Below, in pieces: positions 9,127-19,576 of a stretch of 64,000 nt of DNA (the stretch's first letter is position 1; each line of letters starts with the position of its first letter). The notes beneath the pieces are model-generated. The model did no database searches. It was not told the origin of the DNA and saw only the letters and a list, made by a program, of their open reading frames with translations. The translations under genes were made by a program, and so were the position numbers. Location: positions 310,001 through 374,000 of the forward strand of contig NZ_NPKR01000001.1 of assembly GCF_008329535.1 (NCBI RefSeq), given 5' to 3'. The DNA is from Mycolicibacterium sp. P1-18. Its GTDB lineage: Bacteria > Actinomycetota > Actinomycetes > Mycobacteriales > Mycobacteriaceae.

Positions 9127-10265
9127 TGCTCGTCCAGCGTCAACTGCCCGGCGGGTGTCTCGTCGGCCACCGAATGGGCCGCCTCCATCAGCATCCAGCC
9201 AGACACCTGCACCGACATGTCCTTCTCCGGGATCGACGAGGCGTTCACCGCGCCGTCGACGGATTCGGCGTCGACGCCCCCGGCCGTCGGCAGTTCGGCG
9301 TTGCGGTCCCAGAACGCCCCGAACAGCGGCAGGCCGTCGACGTTCTGCCGGAAGTCCCAGGCCGACTGCGCGGACTTGAGCACCAACTCCTTGGCGGTGG
9401 CGCGGGTGGCGGTGTCCTCCGGCGACTCCTCCGGCAGCCGGTTGGCGGCCAACGCCAGGTAGCGCGCCAGGATGCCGTTGAACAGACCGCCGTCGCCCCC
9501 GCCCGCGCCCTGGATGACGCCGCCGGGCGCCATGTGGTCGGCGATCGCCTCGACGAGCCGGCGGGCCCGTGCGGAGTGCCGGGCGTCCTGCGTGCGGTCG
9601 GCGAGTTCGACCTCGAGCCCGAGCACGACGCCCTGGCAGTAGGTGTACTGGGCGCGCACCAGCGAGCCGCCCTTGATGCCGTCGAACACCAGGTGGGTGT
9701 CGGGGTCGATCAGCGTCTCGTCGATCCAGTCCGACATCTGCTGGGCGCGGCGCAACCGGTCGTAACGCGCCAGGAAGATGCCCGCGGGCCCGTTGGCCGG
9801 CGCGTTGAAGAACTGGTCCTGCTTGCGCCACGGGATGCCGCCGCCGTCCTCGGGCACCCAGGCGTTGAGGAACTGGTTGGCCAGCGTGTCCAGTGCCTTG
9901 GGTCGTTCGACGCCGGCCTGGCTGCCGGCTCGCTCCAAAGCCAGTGCGAGCCAAGCCATGTCGTCGTAGTAGTCGTTGGTCCACCGGAGCATGTTGCGCC
10001 AGTGCTGCCCCTTGATCTGGCGTTCGATGGTCGCCTTGCGCTCGGGCTGCGGATCCCGCATCTGCGCGTCGACCAGGCAGTCGAGCAGATGCGCCTGCCA
10101 CCAGTAGTGCCACGTGCCGAACGACTGGTGCTTCTTCGTGGGCGGCCAGGACACGACGCCGAGCTGGGTGCCGGGAAGCTGCCACAGCTTCCGGTAGTGC
10201 CGTTTGGCGATCGCGGCTTCTGCACTGGCCGCGCGATTGGCCCACAGCTGATCCATGGATTTCAT
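9123..10265 (-). CDS. Glycoside hydrolase family 76 protein (alpha-1,6-mannanase-like), Rv0365c-like
   Basis: A 380-residue (alpha/alpha)6-barrel hydrolase. The Asp-Asp catalytic pair of GH76 is seen in TNDYYDDMAWLALAL, and aromatic-rich repeats (WHYWWQAHLLDCLVD, NAWVPEDGGGIPWRKQ) fit the barrel. GH76 enzymes cut alpha-1,6-mannan, which in mycobacteria could be the mannan backbone of lipomannan or a host or fungal glycan. No signal peptide is visible, so it is predicted to be cytosolic. ATG 10265 is given as start; ATG at 10256, with AGGA eight bases upstream, is equally plausible. Six bases separate it from the upstream methyltransferase stop. Confidence 0.87.
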   Translation of the reverse strand: MKSMDQLWANRAASAEAAIAKRHYRKLWQLPGTQLGVVSWPPTKKHQSFGTWHYWWQAHLLDCLVDAQMRDPQPERKATIERQIKGQHWRNMLRWTNDYYDDMAWLALALERAGSQAGVERPKALDTLANQFLNAWVPEDGGGIPWRKQDQFFNAPANGPAGIFLARYDRLRRAQQMSDWIDETLIDPDTHLVFDGIKGGSLVRAQYTYCQGVVLGLEVELADRTQDARHSARARRLVEAIADHMAPGGVIQGAGGGDGGLFNGILARYLALAANRLPEESPEDTATRATAKELVLKSAQSAWDFRQNVDGLPLFGAFWDRNAELPTAGGVDAESVDGAVNASSIPEKDMSVQVSGWMLMEAAHSVADETPAGQLTLDEQ

Positions 10266-10271
10266 CCTGCC

Positions 10272-10925
10272 CTACCAGGCGCGCGATGTGTCGGCATGCG
10301 TCGCGATCCAGGCGTGCATCGCGATGCCGGCGGCCACGGCGGCGTTGACACTGCGCGTGGACCCGAATTGCGCGATGGACACCGTCAGGGCGGCGCCGTT
10401 CTGCGCGTCGGGGGTGATCCCGGGGCCCTCCTGGCCGAATACCAGCAGGCAGTCGAGGGGCAGGCGGGTGTGCTCGAGGCGGACGGACCCCGGCACGTTG
10501 TCCACCGCGACCACCTCCAGTCCCCGTTCGGCGGCGTAGGCGAGCAACTCGGCGGTGGTCGCGTGATGGCGGAGGCGTTGGTAGCGGTCGGTCACCATGG
10601 CGCCGCGACGGTTCCATCGGCGCCGACCGACGATGTGGACGGTGTCGACGGCGAACGCGTTGGCGGTGCGGACGACGGCGCCGATGTTGGCGTCGTTGCC
10701 GAAGTTCTCGATCGCCACGTGGAGGCGATGTCGCCGGTGGTCGATGTCGGCGATGATGGCCTCGCGCGTCCAGTACCGGTACGCGTCGACGACGTTGCGA
10801 GTGTCGCCCTCGCGCAACAGATCCCGGTCGTAGCGCGGGTCGTCGGGCAGCGGACCGTCCCAGGGGCCGACCCCGGGCGCCGTCCCCCACTCGGTGGGGC
10901 CGGGCAGCGTCGGGTCGTCAGTCAC
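10272..10925 (-). CDS. SpoU/TrmH-family RNA 2'-O-methyltransferase (Rv0380c-like)
   Basis: SPOUT-class SAM-dependent methyltransferase of about 217 residues. The three family motifs are visible: NFGNDANIGAVVRTANAFAV (motif 1), LVFGQEGPGI (motif 2) and SVNAAVAAGIAMHAW (motif 3), which build the trefoil-knot SAM site. It should methylate a ribose in tRNA or rRNA. The frame is open to 11087, but the start is taken as GTG 10923-10925, which overlaps the end of the upstream lipoprotein by eight bases and gives the usual length. Confidence 0.88.
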   Translation of the reverse strand: MTDDPTLPGPTEWGTAPGVGPWDGPLPDDPRYDRDLLREGDTRNVVDAYRYWTREAIIADIDHRRHRLHVAIENFGNDANIGAVVRTANAFAVDTVHIVGRRRWNRRGAMVTDRYQRLRHHATTAELLAYAAERGLEVVAVDNVPGSVRLEHTRLPLDCLLVFGQEGPGITPDAQNGAALTVSIAQFGSTRSVNAAVAAGIAMHAWIATHADTSRAW

Positions 10926-11817
10926 GGGTGGTCCACAGCGCGGCGTGGGTGCCGACCACGGCGACCGTCGCGTACAGCAGAGCCTGGTTGATCTCGCCCT
11001 GCGTGCACAGCGAGGCCCGTATCGACACCGCATCCAGCGACGCGTCGGGCAGCACCAGCAGCGACGCACCGTAGACCGAGCAGGCATACGACAGTCCCTT
11101 GCCGGGCAGCGTCGGCGTCACCTGCACCATCAGCGGTCCACCGCGCCGGATCGAGTCCTCGCGGTAGCGCGACGCCAGTCCGCTGACGTCGAGCCCGAGC
11201 AGCATGTAGCCGTTGCCCGTGAACGCATTCGGCTCCCCCAGTGCGGCCGGAGCCAGCTGCGATCCGTCCGCGTCGAAGGCGTCGACGCTGGTGGACTTCA
11301 GCACCAGACCGGTGTCGGTGTCGGCGGTGGGGCTCAGCCCGACGGGGAACGACGCCCCCCAGGCGGTGATGGTGCCGGGGATCCGGTCCTGCGGCGAGTA
11401 CGCGTACACGCCGCGTACCTGCGTCTGATCGCGCAGCGGCCCCAAACACACGGTGCCGGACAGCTTGTCGGGATTCGGCGAGACGGCCGGCTGCAGGCTC
11501 AGGGTGGTCACGTTCGCGCAGCTGCCCAGCGCGGTGCTCTCGATCGGGTGGGCCAGCGCGCCGTAGAGGCCGAACCGCAGCGAGTCGGCCTTCGCGTGCT
11601 GGCCGCCGGGTTGCGACGGTGCCGCGTCCACGTCGACCAGGACGTAGTCGCCGTCGAACCGGAGGTTGGACGCCGAGACGTTCCAGCCGAGGACGGCCAG
11701 TGATTCGCCGATCGTGGCGCCCTGGGTGGCGTAGGGGCTGGGCTCGGGGTCATCCGAGCAGGCGACGAGGGCGGCGCCGACCACGAGGGTCAGCAGCAGC
11801 GCGACGACTGCGCGCAC
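10918..11817 (-). CDS. Putative lipoprotein of unknown function
   Basis: A 299-residue protein with a lipoprotein signal: MRAVVALLLTLVVGAAL followed by the lipobox VAC, Cys at residue 20. The mature part is beta-rich, with scattered Cys residues (SCANV, TVCLG, YACSV, SLCTQ) that could form disulfides outside the membrane. I do not recognise a catalytic motif. Starts with GTG 11815-11817 directly after the stop of the SDR gene, with no spacer, so they are surely co-transcribed. Confidence 0.8.
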   Translation of the reverse strand: MRAVVALLLTLVVGAALVACSDDPEPSPYATQGATIGESLAVLGWNVSASNLRFDGDYVLVDVDAAPSQPGGQHAKADSLRFGLYGALAHPIESTALGSCANVTTLSLQPAVSPNPDKLSGTVCLGPLRDQTQVRGVYAYSPQDRIPGTITAWGASFPVGLSPTADTDTGLVLKSTSVDAFDADGSQLAPAALGEPNAFTGNGYMLLGLDVSGLASRYREDSIRRGGPLMVQVTPTLPGKGLSYACSVYGASLLVLPDASLDAVSIRASLCTQGEINQALLYATVAVVGTHAALWTTRD

Positions 11818-12594
11818 TCAGGTCCGTCCCCGGCCGCGGCCGACCACTTTCGTCGCCGCCCGCACCAGGCCCCTGGGGACCACGCGCCCGGCCGTGGTGA
11901 GCACCTTGTACTGCAGCCCCGGGATGATCACCACCTCGCCCTTCGCGACGGCGGCCAGGCAGTCGCGCACCACGTCGTCGACATCCAGCCAGAAGAACGA
12001 CGGCGTGCCCGCCATGTCGATGCCCGCGCGCTCGTGGAACTCGGTGCGGACGAAGCCGGGGCACAGGACGTGCACGCCGACGCCCGTGTCGCCGAGACCG
12101 TTGGCCAGCCCCTCGGAGAACGAGATCACGTACGCCTTGGACGCCGAGTACGTCGAGCCCCGGCCCGGCAGCAGGCCCGCGACGCTGGCCACGTTGATCA
12201 CGGTGCCGGCACCCGCGGCCAGCATCGGCGGCAGAGCGGCCCTGGTGAGTTGCATGACGGCGGTGACGTTGACGTCCAGCTGCGACTGCAGCACGTCGAC
12301 GTCGGCGGTCCAGAATTCGCCCGAGGTGCCAAAGCCCGCGTTGTTGACCAGGATTCGCACGCCCAACGCGAGACGGTCGGCCACCTTGAGACGGTCGTCG
12401 GCCAGGGCCAGATCGGCGGCCAGGACCTCGACGTCCACCCCGGCGTCGGCACGTAGTTCGGCGGCGAGACGCTCGAGCCGTTCGACGTCACGGGCCACCA
12501 GCACCAGGTCGTGTCCGTCGGAGGCGTATTGGCGGGCAAAGCCCAGGCCCAGGCCAGACGTCGGTCCGGTGATCAGTGCAACGGGTCGTGGCAT
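11818..12594 (-). CDS. Short-chain dehydrogenase/reductase
   Basis: A 258-residue classical SDR. The NAD(P)-binding motif TGPTSGLGLGFA is at the N-terminus, NNAG near residue 88, catalytic Ser in NVASVAG near 136, and the YSASK Tyr-Lys pair near 150. The C-terminus is basic (RAATKVVGRGRGRT), which is frequent in mycobacterial SDRs that work on lipid substrates. It lies 25 bp downstream of the Rv0383c-like gene and abuts the lipoprotein gene. Substrate unknown. Confidence 0.9.
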   Translation of the reverse strand: MPRPVALITGPTSGLGLGFARQYASDGHDLVLVARDVERLERLAAELRADAGVDVEVLAADLALADDRLKVADRLALGVRILVNNAGFGTSGEFWTADVDVLQSQLDVNVTAVMQLTRAALPPMLAAGAGTVINVASVAGLLPGRGSTYSASKAYVISFSEGLANGLGDTGVGVHVLCPGFVRTEFHERAGIDMAGTPSFFWLDVDDVVRDCLAAVAKGEVVIIPGLQYKVLTTAGRVVPRGLVRAATKVVGRGRGRT

Positions 12595-12619
12595 GCCGAC
12601 AGGTTACGCGGGACGGACT

Positions 12620-13426
12620 CTAACGCTGATAGTGAGGCGACTGCCGTCCGTTGCGCACGGGCGGGCGCTGCTGGGTGAAACGGGTGACGTCACCGCGGTT
12701 GGGTGGCGCGTCCGTGCGGCCCGCGGGCAACTCGGCGGGACGGGCGGCGACGGGACGGCTGGGCGAGCCACCGCGGCGGGCCAGCGCCTGGCCGGAGACA
12801 CCGCTCTGGCCCGGCTGCGGGATGGGCGGCAGCACGCGAAGCAGGTCGTTGAACTGCCGGACCACGAGCAGGCCCTCGTCCCACTGGGCGCGGGTGCTGG
12901 TGATCGGCATGCTGACGAGCGTCCAGTGCTGCTCGTTCCACATGATCTCGGCACAGTCGGGTGCGGCATGGGCGAAGGTCACCATGCGGCGGTCGCAGGC
13001 GCGGCGGGCGGCGTCGAGGTTGGTGGAGTACACCATCCGCGGGCCGATGGCGCCGAGCAGCCAGATGTCGCTCTCGCGGGGTTCCTTGACGTCCTTGAGC
13101 CGGACGTCGACCACGACGTTGGTCCCGACCTTGCGGTGCAGGGCGATGACGGTTGCGACGTCCTCGAGGTCGAAGACGTACACGGCCTCGCCGCGGATCT
13201 GCCCGAGGACCACGTTCTTGGCCGACACGTCGCCGACCGTCGACATCACGCCGCGCTTCCAGCGTTCGACGATCTCGGACGACTCGGGCTCGAAGTCGAA
13301 CCCGTGCGACTTCGCCCACGACTTTCGGCGCCGGCCAAGTCCCCGGCGTTTGTCGAGGTCGACGTACAACAACACGGCCGCACCCACGAAACAGAGTGCG
13401 GACAGTGTGAACCAAAGCGGGACCAT
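12620..13426 (-). CDS. Membrane-anchored conserved protein, Rv0383c-like
   Basis: A 268-residue protein with one N-terminal membrane helix (WFTLSALCFVGAAVLLYVDL) followed by a basic stretch (KRRGLGRRRKSW), so the C-terminal domain is probably cytoplasmic. The last 60 residues are Pro/Arg/Gln-rich and likely disordered. In M. tuberculosis a conserved exported or membrane protein (Rv0383c) lies beside clpB; position and length agree. It is the first gene of a seven-gene leftward run (13426 to 6238) with gaps of 25 bp or less. No enzymatic motif seen. Confidence 0.8.
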   Translation of the reverse strand: MVPLWFTLSALCFVGAAVLLYVDLDKRRGLGRRRKSWAKSHGFDFEPESSEIVERWKRGVMSTVGDVSAKNVVLGQIRGEAVYVFDLEDVATVIALHRKVGTNVVVDVRLKDVKEPRESDIWLLGAIGPRMVYSTNLDAARRACDRRMVTFAHAAPDCAEIMWNEQHWTLVSMPITSTRAQWDEGLLVVRQFNDLLRVLPPIPQPGQSGVSGQALARRGGSPSRPVAARPAELPAGRTDAPPNRGDVTRFTQQRPPVRNGRQSPHYQR

Positions 13427-13535
13427 TGCGCCCCAGCCTACTGGTTGGTACCGGTTTCGCCCGAACTCGTGTTGATCACAAACCGGTCACGCCTCGTGGG
13501 CACCGTTCACCAGGCCCGTCGAGCAGACTGGTCGG

Positions 13536-14213
13536 GTGAGCGAACTCTCCGGCAAGGCCTTCCTCGTCGTCGGCGCGACCGGAGCCCTGGGCTCACGCAT
13601 CGCCCGGTTGCTGGCCGAGCGGGGGGCCGACGTGACGGTCAGCGGCCGCTCGGCCGACGCCCTCGCGGAACTCGGCATCGCCGGCGCCCACGCCGTCGCC
13701 GCGGATCTCCGCGAACCGGACGCCCCCCGGGCCATCGTCGCCGCCGCGGCCGAACGCCACGGCCGGCTCGACGGTCTGGTGATCGCTGCCGGCGTGGTGG
13801 CCTTCGGCGCGCTGACCGAGGTCGACGACGACACCGTCGACGACCTGCTGCTGGTCGACTTCCTGGCGCCGCTGCGATTGATCAGGGCCGCGCTGCCCGT
13901 CCTGGAACGCGACGGGGTGATCCTCGGCATCAGTGCCGTGGTGGCGGAGAAGCCGATGGCCAACATGGCTGCCTACTCGGCGGCGAAGGCCGCGACGGCC
14001 GCGTTGTTCACCGCGGTGCGGGCCGAGGCGCGGCGGCGCAAGGTGCGCGTGGTCGACGTCCGGCCGCCGCACACCGAGACCGGGTTGGCCGGCCGTGCGA
14101 TCGCCGGCGAGGCGCCCAAGCTGCCCACGGGGCTGAACCCCGACGACGTCGCGGCGCGCATCGTCGAGGCACTGGTGGGCACGGAGACCGACGTCCCCAG
14201 CACCGCCTTTTAA
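13536..14213 (+). CDS. SDR-family oxidoreductase
   Basis: A 225-residue short SDR with the motif VVGATGALGSRIA, a Ser in GISAVVAEKP and the Tyr-Lys pair YSAAK at residues 148-152. The usual NNAG is replaced by IAAG. Starts at GTG 13536, divergent from the Rv0383c-like gene by 109 bp. It stands alone on the plus strand and is closed by the hairpin at 14222-14270. Substrate unknown. Confidence 0.87.
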   Translation: MSELSGKAFLVVGATGALGSRIARLLAERGADVTVSGRSADALAELGIAGAHAVAADLREPDAPRAIVAAAAERHGRLDGLVIAAGVVAFGALTEVDDDTVDDLLLVDFLAPLRLIRAALPVLERDGVILGISAVVAEKPMANMAAYSAAKAATAALFTAVRAEARRRKVRVVDVRPPHTETGLAGRAIAGEAPKLPTGLNPDDVAARIVEALVGTETDVPSTAF

Positions 14214-14221
14214 CGCGCGAG

Positions 14222-14270
14222 CAGACACAAATGGCCCTCATTCGCGTGGAATGAGGGCCATTTGTGTCTG
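14222..14270. terminator. Perfect 21-bp-stem hairpin between convergent SDR and clpB
   Basis: Left arm 14222-14242 (begins CAGACACAAATGG) and right arm 14250-14270 are exact reverse complements, with a 7-base loop. It lies between the stops of two convergent genes (14213 and 14282) and so can end transcription from both sides. The core, preceded by GCGAG, resembles a palindromic family I recall in mycobacterial intergenic regions (GAGCAGACGCAAAA...). Confidence 0.8.
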
Positions 14271-14281
14271 GTCGGCGGGGG

Positions 14282-16828
<2,547 letters not shown>

Positions 16829-16871
16829 GACACCTCCGTTTCTGTCTGGGAAAATGTTTCTCGCCTTGTCC

Positions 16872-16897
16872 AACGCCGTCAAGGTTGAGTCTGTTCC
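16872..16897 (-). promoter_or_regulatory. Sigma-H/sigma-E-like promoter of clpB
   Basis: On the minus strand GGAAC (16897-16893) is followed by 18 bases and GTT (16874-16872), the GGAA(C/T)-N17-19-GTT pattern of mycobacterial SigH and SigE. The -35 lies inside the spacer of the HAIR operator, so HspR binding would directly block it. Confidence 0.55.
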
Positions 16898-16904
16898 GCT
16901 CAAG
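16884..16904 (-). promoter_or_regulatory. HAIR operator (HspR binding site) of clpB
   Basis: Minus strand reads CTTGAGC-N7-ACTCAAC, close to the HspR consensus CTTGAGT-N7-ACTCAAG (one difference in each arm). It lies 56 bp upstream of the clpB GTG. The same type of element precedes dnaK in this window, and hspR itself is encoded at 30.3 kb. Confidence 0.85.
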
Positions 16905-16927
16905 TCTGACCAGTTTCCGGCGACCGG

Positions 16928-19234
16928 TCAACTGGGCGTCGTCAGCGGGTCCAAACTCGTCAACGTCTCGAGCAGTTCCGGCGCCGCGATCGGCGGGCTG
17001 AAGTGGTATCCCTGAGCCAGATCGCAGCCGTACTCCCGGAGCCGGTCGGCGACCGCCGCGGTCTCGACACCCTCCGCGACACACGTCACCCCGAGGTCGT
17101 GGGCGAGGTCGATCACCGCCCGCACGATGGACGCCGTCCGCCGATCCTCGAGGATGGGCATGACGAACTGCCGATCGAGTTTCACCTCGTCGACGGGGAG
17201 CTCCCGCAGGTAGTGCAGTCCGCCGAACCCGCTGCCGAAGTCGTCGACCGACACCCGAATCCCGCGCTCGCGCAGGCGGTCCAGCACCTGGCGAGCCTGG
17301 GGCAGGTCCTGGATGACGAGGTCCTCGGTGATCTCCAGCGTCAGCTCGGTCGCCGCCAGCCCGCGGTCGTCGAGGGCCGCGATCAACCGGTCGGGCAGGT
17401 CGGAATCGTCGAACGACGGCGCGAACAGGTTGACCGCCACGGGCACCGTCCGCCCGGCCTCTCGCCAGCGCGCAGAGTCCGCGAACACCACGTCGAACAC
17501 CAACTCGGTCATCGGCGCCATCAGGTCGTGCCGGCGGACCAGCGGCAGGAACTCCGCGGGAGTCAGCAGGCCATGCTCGGGATGCGGCCACCGGACCAGC
17601 GCCTCCACCCCGACGACGTCGCGCCCGTCGACCCGTAGGTCGACCTTCGGCTGGTACACCATCGTCAGGTCACCGTGCGCGATCGCGTCCCGCAGGTCAC
17701 CGAGCAGCCCGGGTCGCGGGGCGTCGTCCTCGGCCTGCAGACGACGCATCGGTCCGGTGTCCGAGGCGAAGGTCACCACCCCGGCACCACTGGTGCGCTT
17801 GGCGGCGTACATCGCCAGGTCGGACTGCTTGAGCAGGACGTCGGCCCGCAGGTCGCGATCGCGGGCCTGCGCGACGGACAACCCGACGCTGGGCCGGATG
17901 GGCAGCAGGTGACCGTCGACCAGGAACGGCTGCTCGAAGGCGTCCACGACGCGTTGGGCGACGGAGTCCGGCGTCTCCGGTCCCTTCTCGATCAGAATTG
18001 CGAACTCGTCGCCGCCCAGCCGGGCGATCGTGTCGCCGCTGCGCACGACCGATCGGATCCTCGCCGCGACGTCGACCAGGAGTGCGTCCCCCGCGGCGTG
18101 GCCCAGCCCGTCGTTGACCAGCTTGAAGTCGTCGAGGTCGAGCGTCAGGACCGCCAGCACGCCGAACAGTTCGCGCCGGTGCAGTTCGACGGCATGGTGC
18201 AGTCGGTCGTTGAACAGGTATCGATTGGCCAGCCCGGTCAGGGGGTCCTGCAGCGCCTGTTCGGCCACGACGGCGAGCAGGCGCTGATTCGAGCCCATCA
18301 CCAGGAACTGACGCAACATGACCACGACCACCAGCGACACGGAGACCATCAGCACCACCGCGGACGCCGGTTTCGCGAGATCGGCGACCACGACGACACC
18401 GGCCACCGACAGCGGAACGTAGGGCAGCCAGAGGGTGTCGTGCACGGGAATGCGCCCGGCGCGACCCTGGCCGCAGCCCGCGAGCGCCCCCAGCCCCACC
18501 GCCAACAGCGAGGTGGCCCACCCGAGGTCGAGCAGGTGCCCTCTGCCCTGATCGCTGGCCTGCACGAGGTGGTACAGCACGTCGTTCGAGATGGACATCA
18601 GCACGATGCCCGCGGTCAGCGACGCCACCGACATTCGGGCGGCGCCCCTCGCCCGGATCATCACCAGCACGCCGACGGTGATCGCGACGAGGTCCAGGAT
18701 CGGGTAGGCCAGCCGGACGGCGAACACGACCGGATCGGTCCGGCCGGCGTCGAACACCTCCCGCAGCACCACGATCCACGCAATCAGGAACAGGGACCCG
18801 GCGACGACCAGCCCGTCCATCAGCAGGCGCATCGTCGACGGCCCGGCGGGTCCGACGGGCAACAGCAGCAGCGCGACGCACGTCGCGATCGGGAAGACGA
18901 TGAAGCCGGCGTCGGCCATGGAGGCGAAGGGCACCCCGACCGCACCGAGCGGCGACCGAAGGTCCGAGCCGGCGATGGCGGCGATCCAGGCGGCCGCACC
19001 GACGCCGACGAACGCCCAGGCTGCGCGCGCCCGCCCACCGTTGGACACCGCGGCCATCGAGGCCGAGACCAAGGCGAACAGGCCGAAGACCCCGAAGGCG
19101 ACGTCGCTGACGACCCGCTCGACGGCGGGGCTGGTCGTCTGGCCCAGGAACCACTGAGCGATCGACCACGCGAGGAAGACGCCCCACAGGACGACGCCGA
19201 CGGTGGCGGCACGGCGAGGGTCTGGCAAAGTCAC
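16928..19234 (-). CDS. Membrane GGDEF-EAL bifunctional cyclic-di-GMP enzyme
   Basis: A 768-residue sensor/enzyme. Residues 1-310 hold about eight to nine membrane helices. The diguanylate cyclase domain has an intact GGDEF at 407-411, with an RSGD inhibitory-site motif exactly five residues before it. The phosphodiesterase domain has an intact EALVRW at 544-549, DDFGSGFGGL, EGVET and QGYHFSPP. Both activities are therefore possible. The start GTG 19232-19234 is chosen because GGGGAGG lies seven bases upstream; the frame stays open to 20080, but that part is antisense to the FAD-binding gene. It ends 100 bp upstream of clpB, whose promoter lies in that gap. Confidence 0.92.
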   Translation of the reverse strand: MTLPDPRRAATVGVVLWGVFLAWSIAQWFLGQTTSPAVERVVSDVAFGVFGLFALVSASMAAVSNGGRARAAWAFVGVGAAAWIAAIAGSDLRSPLGAVGVPFASMADAGFIVFPIATCVALLLLPVGPAGPSTMRLLMDGLVVAGSLFLIAWIVVLREVFDAGRTDPVVFAVRLAYPILDLVAITVGVLVMIRARGAARMSVASLTAGIVLMSISNDVLYHLVQASDQGRGHLLDLGWATSLLAVGLGALAGCGQGRAGRIPVHDTLWLPYVPLSVAGVVVVADLAKPASAVVLMVSVSLVVVVMLRQFLVMGSNQRLLAVVAEQALQDPLTGLANRYLFNDRLHHAVELHRRELFGVLAVLTLDLDDFKLVNDGLGHAAGDALLVDVAARIRSVVRSGDTIARLGGDEFAILIEKGPETPDSVAQRVVDAFEQPFLVDGHLLPIRPSVGLSVAQARDRDLRADVLLKQSDLAMYAAKRTSGAGVVTFASDTGPMRRLQAEDDAPRPGLLGDLRDAIAHGDLTMVYQPKVDLRVDGRDVVGVEALVRWPHPEHGLLTPAEFLPLVRRHDLMAPMTELVFDVVFADSARWREAGRTVPVAVNLFAPSFDDSDLPDRLIAALDDRGLAATELTLEITEDLVIQDLPQARQVLDRLRERGIRVSVDDFGSGFGGLHYLRELPVDEVKLDRQFVMPILEDRRTASIVRAVIDLAHDLGVTCVAEGVETAAVADRLREYGCDLAQGYHFSPPIAAPELLETLTSLDPLTTPS

Positions 19235-19576
19235 TCCCCGCCCTCCCCAGCAGATCCGACGCAGCGTGGGCGTGGTCGGCCGCAATGTTTCCAGAACTGC
19301 AGCCACTTTACGAACGCGCGGCGACGACGGGTTCGCGCGGCGCCCCGGGGCGTGGGGGGCCACGGCACCGTCCCGACCCCTTTGCGACCCGGCGCACAGC
19401 AAACCGCTGGCGTCTTCACGAGCACGCCGCCGACGCGTAATGCACTGCCGCCCAAGCCGTTCGGTCGGCCGTCGGTGCAGGCGATTGACGACTCCGACGC
19501 GCCCGCGCCATTCTGCACTGGTGGCCGCGGCGCCTGCCCTACAGTCGAGCAGGCAAATCGACGAATGGGAGCCACG
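19235..19576. other. 342-bp divergent intergenic region
   Basis: Between the leftward GGDEF-EAL gene and the rightward FAD-binding subunit. I find no convincing ORF with a start and ribosome site. On the plus strand TACAGT (19540-19545) is a possible -10 for the hydroxylase operon, and GGGAG (19567-19571) is its ribosome site. No strong palindrome or riboswitch-like structure was recognised. Confidence 0.5.

Noticed and set aside
9127..10890. N-terminal extension of the acetoacetyl-CoA synthetase frame
   Set aside because: It overlaps the GH76 and methyltransferase genes in another frame and is low-complexity; the GTGA overlap at 9123-9126 gives the right start.
13536..14213. Antisense frames over the SDR as separate genes
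   Set aside because: The SDR frame shows cofactor and YSAAK motifs; the antisense products show none.
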